Of a stretch of 64,000 bases of DNA, positions 51,408 through 61,042 are shown in pieces. The stretch lies in assembly GCA_963853835.1 (NCBI GenBank), contig OY970833.1:17322474-17386473 (forward strand), read 5' to 3'. Positions within the stretch are counted from its first letter, which is position 1. Each line of letters begins with the position of its first letter. This stretch comes from Calendula officinalis (Eukaryota > Streptophyta > Magnoliopsida > Asterales > Asteraceae). A program made the position numbers and the translations under genes. The notes below the pieces were generated by a model. The model ran no database searches and was not told the origin of the DNA. It saw only the letters and a program-made list of their open reading frames with translations.

Positions 51408-51412
51408 TCAGT
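51408..51412. repeat. Target site duplication of TE2, left copy
   Basis: TCAGT, repeated at 62888-62892 directly outside the right LTR. Confidence 0.95.
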
Positions 51413-51908
51413 TGTTAGGTCACAACAACCCTGGTTTATGATGTTAATTGATAGATTATTATACTTAGAGAAATATTAAAGTGATAACACAAGAATATAG
51501 TCAATGTATAAATCCACTAAGTGTGGTATGCTGCGGAAAAGCAATACCACTGATCAATTACAAAAGATGTGAATGTGTAAAGTAAATTGGTGAGTACTCC
51601 TTTGCAAGATGATCTCTATTTATAATGTTATAGAGATCTTACATAATGAGCAAAGGAGTAACCGAAGGACTAAGCAAGGAAAATGACTAAGATCAAGGGA
51701 TTTGATCTTAGTCCGTTACTATACTGAGTATCACTCAGTCCTTCTACTCAGTATCACTATCTGATACTGAGTACTGATACTGAGTTCTAATACTGATCAC
51801 TCAGTATCAGACCTAAACTTAGCTATATTATTCTACATATTAATCAAAGCTAGTCTAGGTTGTTTTGTTATCTTAAGATCCAAAGGGGTAAGGCTTTTTG
51901 CCTTAACA
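51413..51908 (-). repeat. TE2 3' LTR (left)
   Basis: 496 bp, TGTTAGG to CCTTAACA on the plus strand. It contains the TATAAATA box at 51617-51624 and the hairpin at 51523-51550. The GATACTGAGT cluster spans about 51720-51810 and has four exact copies counting both orientations. Confidence 0.96.
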
Positions 51909-51919
51909 ATCTCCCCCTA
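51909..51919 (-). other. TE2 polypurine tract
   Basis: TAGGGGGAGAT on the minus strand, directly before the 3' LTR, identical to TE1. Confidence 0.9.
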
Positions 51920-51988
51920 TCTAATGATAACAAAACAATTAAAAAAAAAACTAAACAAAATAAGCTACAGGCTGCAAAGTCTTCTTCT

Positions 51989-53820
51989 TTAGTCTTTGTT
52001 GATCGATTCAAACTCGTAGAAGACTTCTTTCTTCACATGGATGAACTCTTCTCTTTTCTTCAGTTCATATTGCCTGTTGTTTAGTACAGCAACTATCTTT
52101 TTTCTAAACCAAGCATCTTCTTTCTTGGTTATCATCCATTTAAGGCCCACCAAATGGCTGATAGGAGCTGTTGCCAAATCTGCTTCAGTAATGAAGCATT
52201 CCCTGTCATCTGAGTCAGTATACATGTATCCAGATGTTGGATATATGGTACTCTTTTGATCCTGAAAAATGAGATTAGGGGGAACAGTATATGTGGGAAT
52301 TATTCTGAAAGTATTAAGACACTCAGGTTTGTTGTTCCTCATAGCTTCAGTCATCACACTGAGTGCCCTGTATTCTGCTGCATAAAGAATGCCTTTTTCA
52401 TAACATATAGCAGATACAGCCCAGATTTCATCCATCATCACTTGGGCTTCAGAAGATCTTGAAGGCATTTCCTTGATCAGTCTAGCAATTTTTATCCAAT
52501 CATGAAGTCCCATATTTTGAATGTCATGGAGGAGAAACTTCATTGGAGGACTGACTGGCCCAGTACAAGTTGCAACAATTGATTTATCAACAGTTTTGAC
52601 CTTTATTTTGTTGACAAACTCATTTAGCCAGTATATGTCTCTTACAGTTGGAAATGCTTTCTTCCTCAGCATACTCATCCTTGTTTCCCTATATCTTGTT
52701 CTTTGTGCCACAATGTTCCAATACTGTTCAAGTAATTCATCTCCAGTTCTTCTTACAGTATGAGATCTTCTTGGAACATCTTCAGACTCAGATTCAGGTT
52801 CTTCCTAAACAGGGAAGAACTTTTGGGCCTCAATCTCATCCTCAGCTTCACTCTTTCCCTCAGTAAACTGAGCAGATCTTCTAGGTCTTGAGATCAGAGG
52901 AGCTGGATCTTGTTCTTCACTAGATTCTGAGGACATAACCACATTTGTCATTCTTCTGGTTATTGGTCTTCTAGGAATTCTAGAAGGTCCTTCAGCTTGA
53001 GATGAGATAGATTTTCTTGTATGCTCTTCATCATCTGAGAATGATGACGAAGAGGTTTCTTTATTTGCTTCATCCAATGCAAAGTTTAAAAAATCTTCTG
53101 ATTCCACTGGATGTTCTTCATCTTCATCATCAGCAATGGGCCACACAAAAGGTCTATAGACCACAATTTGCAAGTTATTTTCTTCTAGAGCAGATGGATC
53201 AGTATAAGCTTGCTGTGGTTGATCAGTATGAGTCTCCCCCTGAGCAGATGGCTCAAGAGGGTCTTGAACTTGTAATGCTGACCTAGTTCTTTGTCTTCTT
53301 CTCTCATACTGAATCCGAATTGGCTCAGTATGAGGGCTTTGCTGATGTTGTTGTTCTTGTTGTGGAGGTTGATCTTCATTCAATCTTCTTCTTTTCTCCC
53401 CCTGAGCAGATGGCTCAGTTTGATCAACCTCAGTATCTCTTTGTCTCTTCTCCCCCTTTTTGTTATCATTTGATGAGGAGGGAAGAGGATCAGTATCACC
53501 ACCCATGTCCCCTTCAGGTTGTTCAAGAGTAGGGGAGGGCATGGGCTCAGTTGCAGCATCAGTATCACCAGCACCTCCTTCTCCTTCTCCTTCTTCATTG
53601 TGGTCACCATGTGAACCTGGTGGAGTTTGTGGAGGCTGCTGTGGTTGTTGAAGGAGTGATACTGACTGTTTTATTAAGTCAATATCACCACTCATCTTGT
53701 CCATTATGGCTAGTATTACATTTTGAGTGTGTTGGATGGCCAGAATGTGCTGCATGATTGCTTGCAGAGTCACTTGATCTGCTGCAGCTTGAGATGCCTG
53801 AATACCCTGCACAAATGGTG
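51989..53820 (-). pseudogene. TE2 ORF3 exon 2, one nonsense codon
   Basis: Begins after the acceptor TTTGTTTCTTTAG (exon from 53820) and ends at the stop at 51989; 609 codons plus two bases completing the split codon. The first half is low-complexity, with Gln/Pro, Glu/Gly, KRRRLNED (basic, possibly nuclear-targeting) and Ser/Asp/Glu clusters. The last 250 residues look folded and are the best conserved between TE1 and TE2. An AAG-to-TAG change at 52805-52807 interrupts it; TE1 keeps lysine there, so the stop is recent. Copies of the polypurine-like motif AGGGGGAGA are embedded in the coding sequence. No catalytic motif, signal peptide or membrane segment is visible. Function unknown. Confidence 0.8.
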
Positions 53821-54505
53821 CTAAAGAAACAAAAATATAAAACTGGTTAGAATGAAAGGTTTATCAAATAGAATTGTGGTGTTGGTTAATTCTACAATCA
53901 TATAAACAGAGTTTGTGAAGTCTGTATTTCATCTGGTATAGGATGAAATATTGTGGACTTGTGCATAGCATGTGTAAGAAGATTTTAGTAAAGGTGAGTG
54001 TGAAAATTTAAGTAGCTCAGTATAGGATAAGTCACATTTACTAAAAGGTTTGGGTGTGGGAATTCGAAGCCTGGGATGTGCTTCTTGTTATTTTCAATGT
54101 TTATCACTCGGTATGAGAGTGATAACAGAAATGTGGCTAAACCCCATTGGATATTTTTGGATGTTGTGGCTTAAGGGTTTGGGATCATTTCTTGAATGAT
54201 GCTACCCAACTCTAAAATAAGTTGGACATTATTCAAGCAGCACCAGTGGGTGTCAGTATGACATCAACCACCATTGTCTCTTTAAATGTTGAGACAACTG
54301 TAGACTGACAATGATCAATTTAGTGTGCTCAGTATATGAATTTTGCATAGCAGCAGTGGGCTAGCTATGTTGGCCATAAGAGGATATATATTTGAAAGAT
54401 CGTTTGAGACTTTGGTCAGTATTGAGTTGGTACTGGCCAATACTTAGTCTCTATTTGGGAATGAAATATATATATATAAGTTTAAGGATTTTTAGAAATT
54501 CATAC
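53821..54505 (-). other. ORF3 intron in TE2 (predicted, 685 bp)
   Basis: Donor CTCAG/GTATGAATTT at 54506/54505; acceptor ending at 53821 preceded by a T-rich tract and a CTAAC branch site about 30 bases upstream. Exon 1 leaves one base of a codon and exon 2 supplies two, so the frame continues (Ala-Pro-Phe-Val-Gln). The intron has no long open frame and is clearly related to 22160-22848, including the (AT)n run near 54467. Confidence 0.78.
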
Positions 54506-55889
54506 CTGAGACTCTGTCAGATTCCCTTCGAGCATCTGCAGAGGTCGGTGCAGGATCATGTGTTTGTTGATGTGCAGCACCAACATCTTCAATACCGACC
54601 CCTCTGTCATGCTGAGCACCTTCCAGTGTAGTTTGTGCATATTGAATCTCCACATCAAGAGGAACATGAGGTTCCTCAATTGGTTGAGCAGGTGGAGCTT
54701 GTTCTGGACCTGGAAGGTCAGCGGTGGCTGCAATAAAGCTTTGGGCTTGAATAGATGCAGTTAATGATGGAACATTTGCAGCCTGCACCTCCTCAGATGA
54801 TAAGTTGCCCATAATGATAGGAGAAACATTTCTTCTTCTTCTTCTTCGAAGGACCAGTGGTGTGTCTTCTGAGGACTCAGTTTCACGATCGGTTTCAATA
54901 TGAGGAGCAGCAAGATCTTGTGCAGGTGGAGAGATAGTTGGTTCTTGAACTTGTGGGACATCCTGCATCTCAATATCTTGACCAGCCTGTGCTCCATTTC
55001 CACTATCATCATCATTATCATCATCATCATCATTGTCTGACTCAGTATCAGACATGTGTTCTACATCATCAATGTGTTCTTGAACAATGGCCCACATGGG
55101 AGGACTTAGAAGAGGTTCTCCTTCTCTTGGTCTGTAAAAGAAAATCTTCTCACTGAGTGGAGGAAGATCAACTCTTGCACTGTGAAAATCATCATAAAGC
55201 TGTGTGGGCATTGAGTGTTGAAATATGAGAGATAGAAATCTGCAGAAAGGGACATTGCATTCCCTTGTATTTGCTCGAACCAGAGTAGCTAATTCATTGA
55301 AAATTAGGCGAGCATAATCGATATTTCTTCCATAGTACAGAGCATGTACTATTTGCATCCCAAATTCGTTTATTTGGTCCAAAGCTCCCGTCTTGTGGGT
55401 CATACATCGAATGATTGTTGTGATGAGAATACCCCACATGGGACCAAATTCATTTCTTTTGATTGTGCCCGTTGTTCCTCTTCGACCCAGAAAAGGCAGT
55501 ACAGAGCGTGCCTCTGATCTATCAACAAATGGGTCATACTGAGCTTGGGCAGGAAGTCTCAGTGCTTCACGAATGATTGCAGTAGAAACAAATGCCCTTC
55601 TTTGATCTCTAATTACCCACCCAGCAATCATATCTGGAGAATCGAGTGTAGCTGAGTACCAAAACTCGCAAAGCATTTCTGGGTAAATTGCTCGAGGAGA
55701 CAAGGTCAGTGCACGAGCAATTGGGCAATTTTTCAGAAAAGTGACAATGTTTGTGAACTCTTGGCATGCCCAGGCTTGAGGAATATTGAAATTTGCTGTG
55801 ATGTTGTTCCTCGCAAACCTGGGTACTTCATTATTTCGGAATTGGATTTCCGATTGAACTTCTGGAGCAACAAAAGTGTAATTCGCCAT
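54506..55889 (-). CDS. ORF3 exon 1, unknown protein downstream of pol
   Basis: Starts at the ATG at 55889 (MANYTFVAPEV) and runs 461 codons to the donor; unspliced, it stops four codons later at 54492. Residues 1 to about 270 look globular and are fairly well conserved with TE1, with PRFARNNITANFNIPQAW, SPRAIYPEMLCEFWYSA and IRCMTHKTGALDQINEFG. The last of these resembles, from memory, the putative plant transposon protein domain found in extra genes of some plant copia elements. Residues 280-461 are acidic and Pro/Gln-rich with a run of Asp and Asn and an Arg cluster (LRRRRRR). No signal peptide or membrane helix is apparent, so an envelope role is not supported. Together with exon 2 it would encode about 1071 residues if the exon 2 stop were not present. 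Confidence 0.75.
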
Positions 55890-56013
55890 CTGTGATTTTG
55901 ATTTTTAAAAAAATTTGCTTGCTAAGAGAAAATGAAATCGTTAATCGCAGAGAGAATTGAAGATGAAAGAAAGAAATAACAGTTAAAAAAAATTTGAAGT
56001 GAAAATAAACGGT

Positions 56014-56021
56014 TATTTATA
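56014..56021 (-). promoter_or_regulatory. Candidate TATA box for ORF3
   Basis: CTCCTATAAATAACC on the minus strand, 125 bases before the ORF3 ATG. It is followed by a pyrimidine-rich leader, as in many plant promoters, with CCAAT 25 bases further up. Expected transcription start is near 55985-55990. Confidence 0.55.
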
Positions 56022-56089
56022 GGAGATTTGAAAGATAATTAAGGTATTGGGAAGTAAAAACGGCTGATTTGACTGCATTATCCTCTGCC

Positions 56090-56123
56090 AACGGTAACTT
56101 TCTTATTAAGAAAGGTTACCGTT
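56090..56123. promoter_or_regulatory. 16-bp palindrome upstream of ORF3 TATA box
   Basis: Arms AACGGTAACTTTCTTA and TAAGAAAGGTTACCGTT pair fully apart from one extra G, around a one-base centre. Each arm end reads AACGGTAAC, a MYB-site-like sequence. It is about 70 bp upstream of the TATA box. It could be a dimeric regulator site or form a cruciform. Confidence 0.5.
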
Positions 56124-56354
56124 TGAGCAGTATAAGGATTAAGCTCGGTGTAAGAGCCGTCATACCCCAATACCGAGTAAAAAAAATTTAATTAAAAAAA
56201 AAATTTTAAAAAATATAAAACAATTAATTTACTCTTGAAATTAATAAAAAAAATAAAAATTTTAAATTTTGATGATAACAGACTAGTGATACTGAGTGGT
56301 CAGTATCAACAGGAGTGATACTGAGCGCTCAGTTTTAAAGAAATTTAATAAAGA

Positions 56355-59300
56355 TTAAGGATTCAACATACCTAATTGCCCTAGTAAATACATAAACCTT
56401 TCCTCAGGAAGAGGTTTAGTAAATACATCAGCCAATTGTTCATTTGTTGGTACATAATCTACTTCAACCTTACCCTTTTCCACATTATCTCGAATAAAGT
56501 GGTGTCTGATATCAATGTGCTTGGTTTTGGAGTGATAGACTGGGTTCTCTGTGATAGCAATAGCACTCTTGTTATCACAATGAATAGGAGTCTTATGAAA
56601 GTTGAACCCATAGTCTAAGAGTTGATACTGCATCCATAATAATTGAGCACAACAACTTCCTGCAGCAACATATTCTGCTTCTGCTGTGGAAGTTGCTACC
56701 GAATTTTGTTTCTTGGATGACCATCCAACTAATCTTCCACCTAGGAATTGACATCCTCCACTTGTGCTCTTTCTGTCCAATCTACAACCTGCAAAATCTG
56801 CATCTGTGTACCCTTCAAGGTAAAAGTTTGAGTCTTTGGGATACCAAAGACCCAGGTTAGGAGTACCTGTAAGATATCTAAAGATGCGCTTAACTGCTTT
56901 CATGTGTGATTCTTTAGGATCAGCCTGATACCGAGCACACAAACATGTGGCAAACATGATATCAGGCCTACTAGCAGTTAAGTAAAGTAAGGAACCAATC
57001 ATACCTCGGTATGTGGATTGACATACTGGTTTACCAGTTTCATCCTTACTTATCTTATCCTGAGTACCCATAGGAGTGTGCATGGAAGATAAATTTTCAA
57101 AGTTGTATTTCTTTAACATGTCATGCACATACTTACTTTGATTTATAAAAGTGCCATCAGGCTTTTGTTCAACTTGTAAACCAAGAAAGTAAGTAAGTTC
57201 TCTCATCATACTCATCTGATACTGAGTTGACATTATCTTAGCAAACCAGTCACACATTGACTTGTCAGTGGAACCAAAGATAATGTCATCTACATATATC
57301 TGAATGAGTAAGATGTCAGAACCTTTCCTTTTTGAAAATAAAGTTTTATCAATTTTACCTCTTGTAAACTTATTTTCAATAAGATACTCAGACAGGGTGT
57401 CATACCAGGCTCTTGGAGCTTGTTTGAGCCCATATAGAGCTTTATCAAGCTTGAAAACATAATGAGGAAATTTGGGATCAACAAAACCTGGAGGTTGTTT
57501 AACATAAACTTCTTCTTGTAGTTTTCCATTTAGAAAAGCACTTTTGACATCCATCTGATAAACTTTGAAATTCTTAAAGGCTGCATATGCAAGATACAAC
57601 CTAATAGCTTCAATTCTTGCAACTGGTGCAAAAGTTTCATCATAGTCAATGCCTTCTTCTTGCCTGTAACCTTGAGCAACTAACCTTGCTTTGTTTCTGA
57701 TGACAACACCATCCTTGTCCATCTTGTTTCTGAACACCCACTTAGTACCAATAATAGTTTTGCCAGAAGGAGGTGGTACTAAGTTCCAAACTTTGTTTCT
57801 TTCAAACTCTGTGAGCTCTTCTTGCATAGCCTCTACCCAATCTTCATCTAATAAAGCTTCATCAGCTTTCTTTGGTTCAATGGTAGATAGAAAACTTGAG
57901 AAAAAACAAAAGTTTGCAGTTGCTTGGGTTGGAAATTCTAATTTTCTTCTTGTTTGGACACCTTCTTCAATAGGACCAATAATGTTTGAGTGTGGATGGT
58001 CTCTGTGTTCCCTTAAATTGTTTCCTAAGGGAGCATTTGAAATAGGATCAACAATATCTTGTTGATTTGGTGTGTTGTCTGTCTGATACTGAGTGGAATT
58101 CTGATCAGTATTAGACAGTGCAGGTTGCTGTTCATCTTCATTTTGCAGAGTTGATGTGGATTCTTGTGAAGTGTTGGATGTTTCACCTTCTTCATAAATA
58201 GAGTGGTTCAGATCATTAGTTGGAAACTCAGTATGAAGGTCCTCTGATATGGGAACTTCAGTATTAGACGCATTTGAGTGATACTGAGTTTGAACTTGAT
58301 CAGTTTCATTAAGCTTATTAGGAATAAAATGTGGATGAAACTTAGGCTGTTCAGCAATGGAGTGTTCTGGATTGCATAGAATATCTATGCCACTTATGTC
58401 TTCACTTGCTGAGGTAGAATGCTCATTCTGATCTTCATCGAATGTGACATGAATGGATTCTACAATCATCTTGGTTGAGATGATATACACTCTGAAAGCT
58501 TTGGAGTGTGGAGAGTAGCCCATGAACACACCTTCATTTGCTTTGGGAGCAAATTTATTGAGATTTTGTTTTGTACTGAGTACAAAACATTTACTCCCAA
58601 AGATGTGGAAATATTCCACATTAGGAATCTTGCCATTGTATAACTCATATGGAGTCTTCAGATGTCTTTGGACTATAGTGGCTCTATTCTGAGTGAAGTT
58701 TGCACAGTTTACAGCTTCAGCCCAGAAACTCAGTGCCAGTCCAGCATGGCATAATAAAGTTCTTGCAGCTTCAATCAGTGTTCTGTTCTTTCTTTCTACA
58801 ACACCATTTTGTTGGGGTGTGTAGGCTGCAGAGAAGTTTTGAATGATTCCTTTTTCTTCACAGAAATCTGCTAATACTGAGTTCTTAAACTCAGTACCAT
58901 GGTCACTTCTAAGTTGCTTGACCTTGTTGCCTTTTTGAAGTTCCTCTCTTTTTATAAAGGCAATGATTTCTGTTGTTGCATCTGACTTAGTCTTGAGGAA
59001 GATGACCCAAGTATATCTTGAGAATTCATCAACTAAGACTAGAGTATAGATCTTTTTGGCCAAAGATGGTGTGCTGATGGGGCCAAAAATATCCATATGT
59101 ATCATAGTAAGAGGTTCATTGATGGAATGATTGACTTTAGATTTAAATGAACTCTTCTTCTGCTTGCCCATTTCACATGCTGAGCATAACTTATCTTTTG
59201 AATAAGTAATTGTGGGCAGTCCTCTCACCAGTGTCTTCATACTGAGCTCGTTGATATTTCTAAAATTGATGTGAGAGAGTTTCTTGTGCCATAGCCAATG

Positions 59301-59711
59301 TAATTCTGGCTTGACTTTAGAAAGCAGGCATACTCGAATAGTTGGGTCTATTTCAGATAGGTTGACCACATATACGTCTTTTTCTCTTCTAGCAATGAGT
59401 ACAGGCTGCCCTTTATCATTGTAGATGATTCCTGCAACCTTTCTGAATCGAGCTTCATTGTCATCATCACACATCTGGCTAATACTGAGCAGATTGTGTT
59501 TAAGACCCTCTACATAGGCAACTCTTTTAAAAGTTATGTTGCCTGCCTTGATCACACCATAACCTCTTGTCTTTCCCACCGAGTCATCTCCAAACTTGAC
59601 AGAAGGACCCTTCTCTGGAGTATAATTAAGAAGGTATTCCATACTGCCTGTCATGTGTCTTGAGCAGCCACTATCTAAGTACCACTTTCTGTCACCCTGC
59701 ACAAGACACAA
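56355..59711 (-). CDS. pol: TE2 pol: protease, integrase, reverse transcriptase, RNase H
   Basis: A 1118-codon open frame from a TTG; it has no early ATG, so it is probably made as a Gag-Pol fusion. Domains by residue: aspartic protease, D13-S-G in WYLDSGCSRHMTG; integrase zinc site H142, H147, C176, C179; integrase core D207, D270 and E306, with the D-35-E spacing exact; integrase C-terminal region to about 430; Ser/Thr/Glu-rich linker 430-600; RVT_2 reverse transcriptase about 625-880 with D721 (YQMDVKSAFLNG) and YVDD at 806-809; RNase H about 960-1100 with D970, E1011 or E1013, and D1046. The RNase H segment GGCQFLGGRLVGW to CCAQLLW is of Sirevirus style. The frame is -1 relative to gag and overlaps its end by only a few bases. 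No stop or frameshift is seen. Confidence 0.95.
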   Translation of the reverse strand: MCLVQGDRKWYLDSGCSRHMTGSMEYLLNYTPEKGPSVKFGDDSVGKTRGYGVIKAGNITFKRVAYVEGLKHNLLSISQMCDDDNEARFRKVAGIIYNDKGQPVLIARREKDVYVVNLSEIDPTIRVCLLSKVKPELHWLWHKKLSHINFRNINELSMKTLVRGLPTITYSKDKLCSACEMGKQKKSSFKSKVNHSINEPLTMIHMDIFGPISTPSLAKKIYTLVLVDEFSRYTWVIFLKTKSDATTEIIAFIKREELQKGNKVKQLRSDHGTEFKNSVLADFCEEKGIIQNFSAAYTPQQNGVVERKNRTLIEAARTLLCHAGLALSFWAEAVNCANFTQNRATIVQRHLKTPYELYNGKIPNVEYFHIFGSKCFVLSTKQNLNKFAPKANEGVFMGYSPHSKAFRVYIISTKMIVESIHVTFDEDQNEHSTSASEDISGIDILCNPEHSIAEQPKFHPHFIPNKLNETDQVQTQYHSNASNTEVPISEDLHTEFPTNDLNHSIYEEGETSNTSQESTSTLQNEDEQQPALSNTDQNSTQYQTDNTPNQQDIVDPISNAPLGNNLREHRDHPHSNIIGPIEEGVQTRRKLEFPTQATANFCFFSSFLSTIEPKKADEALLDEDWVEAMQEELTEFERNKVWNLVPPPSGKTIIGTKWVFRNKMDKDGVVIRNKARLVAQGYRQEEGIDYDETFAPVARIEAIRLYLAYAAFKNFKVYQMDVKSAFLNGKLQEEVYVKQPPGFVDPKFPHYVFKLDKALYGLKQAPRAWYDTLSEYLIENKFTRGKIDKTLFSKRKGSDILLIQIYVDDIIFGSTDKSMCDWFAKIMSTQYQMSMMRELTYFLGLQVEQKPDGTFINQSKYVHDMLKKYNFENLSSMHTPMGTQDKISKDETGKPVCQSTYRGMIGSLLYLTASRPDIMFATCLCARYQADPKESHMKAVKRIFRYLTGTPNLGLWYPKDSNFYLEGYTDADFAGCRLDRKSTSGGCQFLGGRLVGWSSKKQNSVATSTAEAEYVAAGSCCAQLLWMQYQLLDYGFNFHKTPIHCDNKSAIAITENPVYHSKTKHIDIRHHFIRDNVEKGKVEVDYVPTNEQLADVFTKPLPEERFMYLLGQLGMLNP

Positions 59712-61042
59712 AATAAGAGTTAGTTCCTTTTAGGAACCAATTTTTGAATGGGACCTTTGGTGGGATAAACACAACTTGACTTGATCTCTTTATGTGGAGA
59801 GGTCGGTATCACTTCAGGGGTAACTTTAGAAGTTTTCTTTGGTGATACTGACTTAGTTTCTCTCCTTTTCTTTGGTACTGAGTACCTAGGATTTGAGAGA
59901 TCAGTCCAGCATTCATCTCCCTTATGACCAGTATGATGACATCTATAACATTTCCTAGGTCTATTTCTAAACATATTTTCATATGGTATTTTAGAAAAAT
60001 GTTTCACTTTTGGTAGGTCAGTATGAACGAGTTTTGCAAATTGTTTACTTAAAGATTTGACCTGATCACCAAGTGTTTTTAAAACATTAATTTTGTTATT
60101 TCTAATAGATGTATTAACATTGTTTTTAACTGGTTTAGGAGATGGATGATCTGGTTGCTTATTTTTATTTGGCAGAGAAGTCTTTCTAATTTTATTAGTG
60201 GTAGACTTCTTGTTTTTGCCAACCAAAGACCTAGTTGAAGTTGTCTTTTGTTTATCGTGTTTTGAAGGAACAACTTTAACAGGTGCTTTAGATGTCTCAG
60301 TATTTGATGTTTCTGTTCCTGCAACTTCTGTATTTGATGAAACATGTGAGATAGAAGTTGTTTTATTATCATTATATAATTCAAAAGTTGTTGTATTAAA
60401 TAATAATTCAAAAGGTGGAACAGCAGAAGTGTCATACTGAACTATTGGTAGCTCGGTATCAGAAATTTCTGTTATTTGAAATTCAATACTGAGTTCTTGT
60501 AGCTCAGTATAGCATTTTGAGCAGATGGAAGGACCAATAGGTTTTTCTAAAATTTCATTTTCTTCATCATCTGACTCAGTTTGACATCCAACTTCACATA
60601 AAGTTTTAGCTTTTACAAAATTAATAGGGTTCATAGTAGAAAACTCTTCAAATAAATCAGCAAAATTGTTCCTGTTTTTAAATTGAGGATCAACACCAAG
60701 TGCAGCCCTCACATTTTCTGGAAATTGTTCATTTAAACATTTATTTAATTTTATTGAAGCATTTCCCCAAGATTTACACTGTTTTTCAAATTTTTCTTTT
60801 TCAAGTTTGTGTAAATGAGCTTTATCAGCTAATCTTTGGTTAATGTCTTTTAAATCTGAAAAATTTAGTTCTAAATCTTTATATTTTGCTAGTTTATCCA
60901 AGTTTTCATTATTTACCCTTTCAAGTTCTTTAATTGTTAATTTTAAAGCTTTTTCTTTTTGTATAGAAGTTTTAAGATCAACAAGCATATACTCAAAAAT
61001 CTTGGTTTTTTCATTCACTGAATAAGTTTGAAAGGAACTTAC
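59697..61042 (-). other. Predicted gag-pol intron in TE2 (1346 bp)
   Basis: Donor TACAAG/GTAAGTTCC after gag codon 417 (exon ends 61043), a perfect plant 5' splice site. At the other end, CTAAC stands about 24 bases before TTATTTTGTGTCTTGTGCAG, with the exon resuming at 59696. Both boundaries fall between codons, so splicing fuses gag residues 1-417 to pol from GDRKWYLDSG, giving about 1530 residues. The excised part holds the gag coiled coil, second knuckle and stop codon; that stop is part of the branch-site sequence. TE1 keeps donor, branch-like site, acceptor, phase and length. This is a prediction from consensus and phase; a frameshift is the alternative. Confidence 0.55.

Larger units (their letters stand above)
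37361..51412. repeat. Tandem satellite array, segment 2
   Basis: The same 267-bp family and orientation as segment 1, continuing directly from it once TE1 is taken out. Notable local variants are a collapsed monomer at 37945, a small T-rich insertion near 48931, and monomers lacking about 50-60 bp near 38228 and 47133 (ATTATTTTTAAAATTTAATAA). No gene is seen; short frames on both strands recur with the monomers. Confidence 0.97.
55890..56354 (-). other. Region between pol and ORF3 with promoter-like layout
   Basis: 465 bp. Nearest ORF3 is a CT-rich leader (TTTCTTTCTTTCATCTTC and CAATTCTCTCTGCG), then TATAAATA at 56014-56021, CCAAT at 56046-56050, and a 16-bp palindrome at 56090-56123. Further away lies an A/T-rich stretch at 56170-56270 with A and T runs. 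Next to the pol stop are two GATACTGAG motifs (about 56287 and 56316). No open frame. The whole promoter-like part is missing from TE1 by deletion. Confidence 0.7.

Noticed and set aside
51989..55889. ORF3 as a retroviral-type envelope gene
   Set aside because: No signal peptide, transmembrane helix or furin-like site is visible; position after pol is the only support.
59705..59740. -1 ribosomal frameshift as the way to express pol
   Set aside because: The overlap (CCTAAAAGG in TE2, CCTAAAAAC in TE1) does not make a proper slippery heptamer in the gag frame and differs between copies. Kept only as the alternative to splicing.
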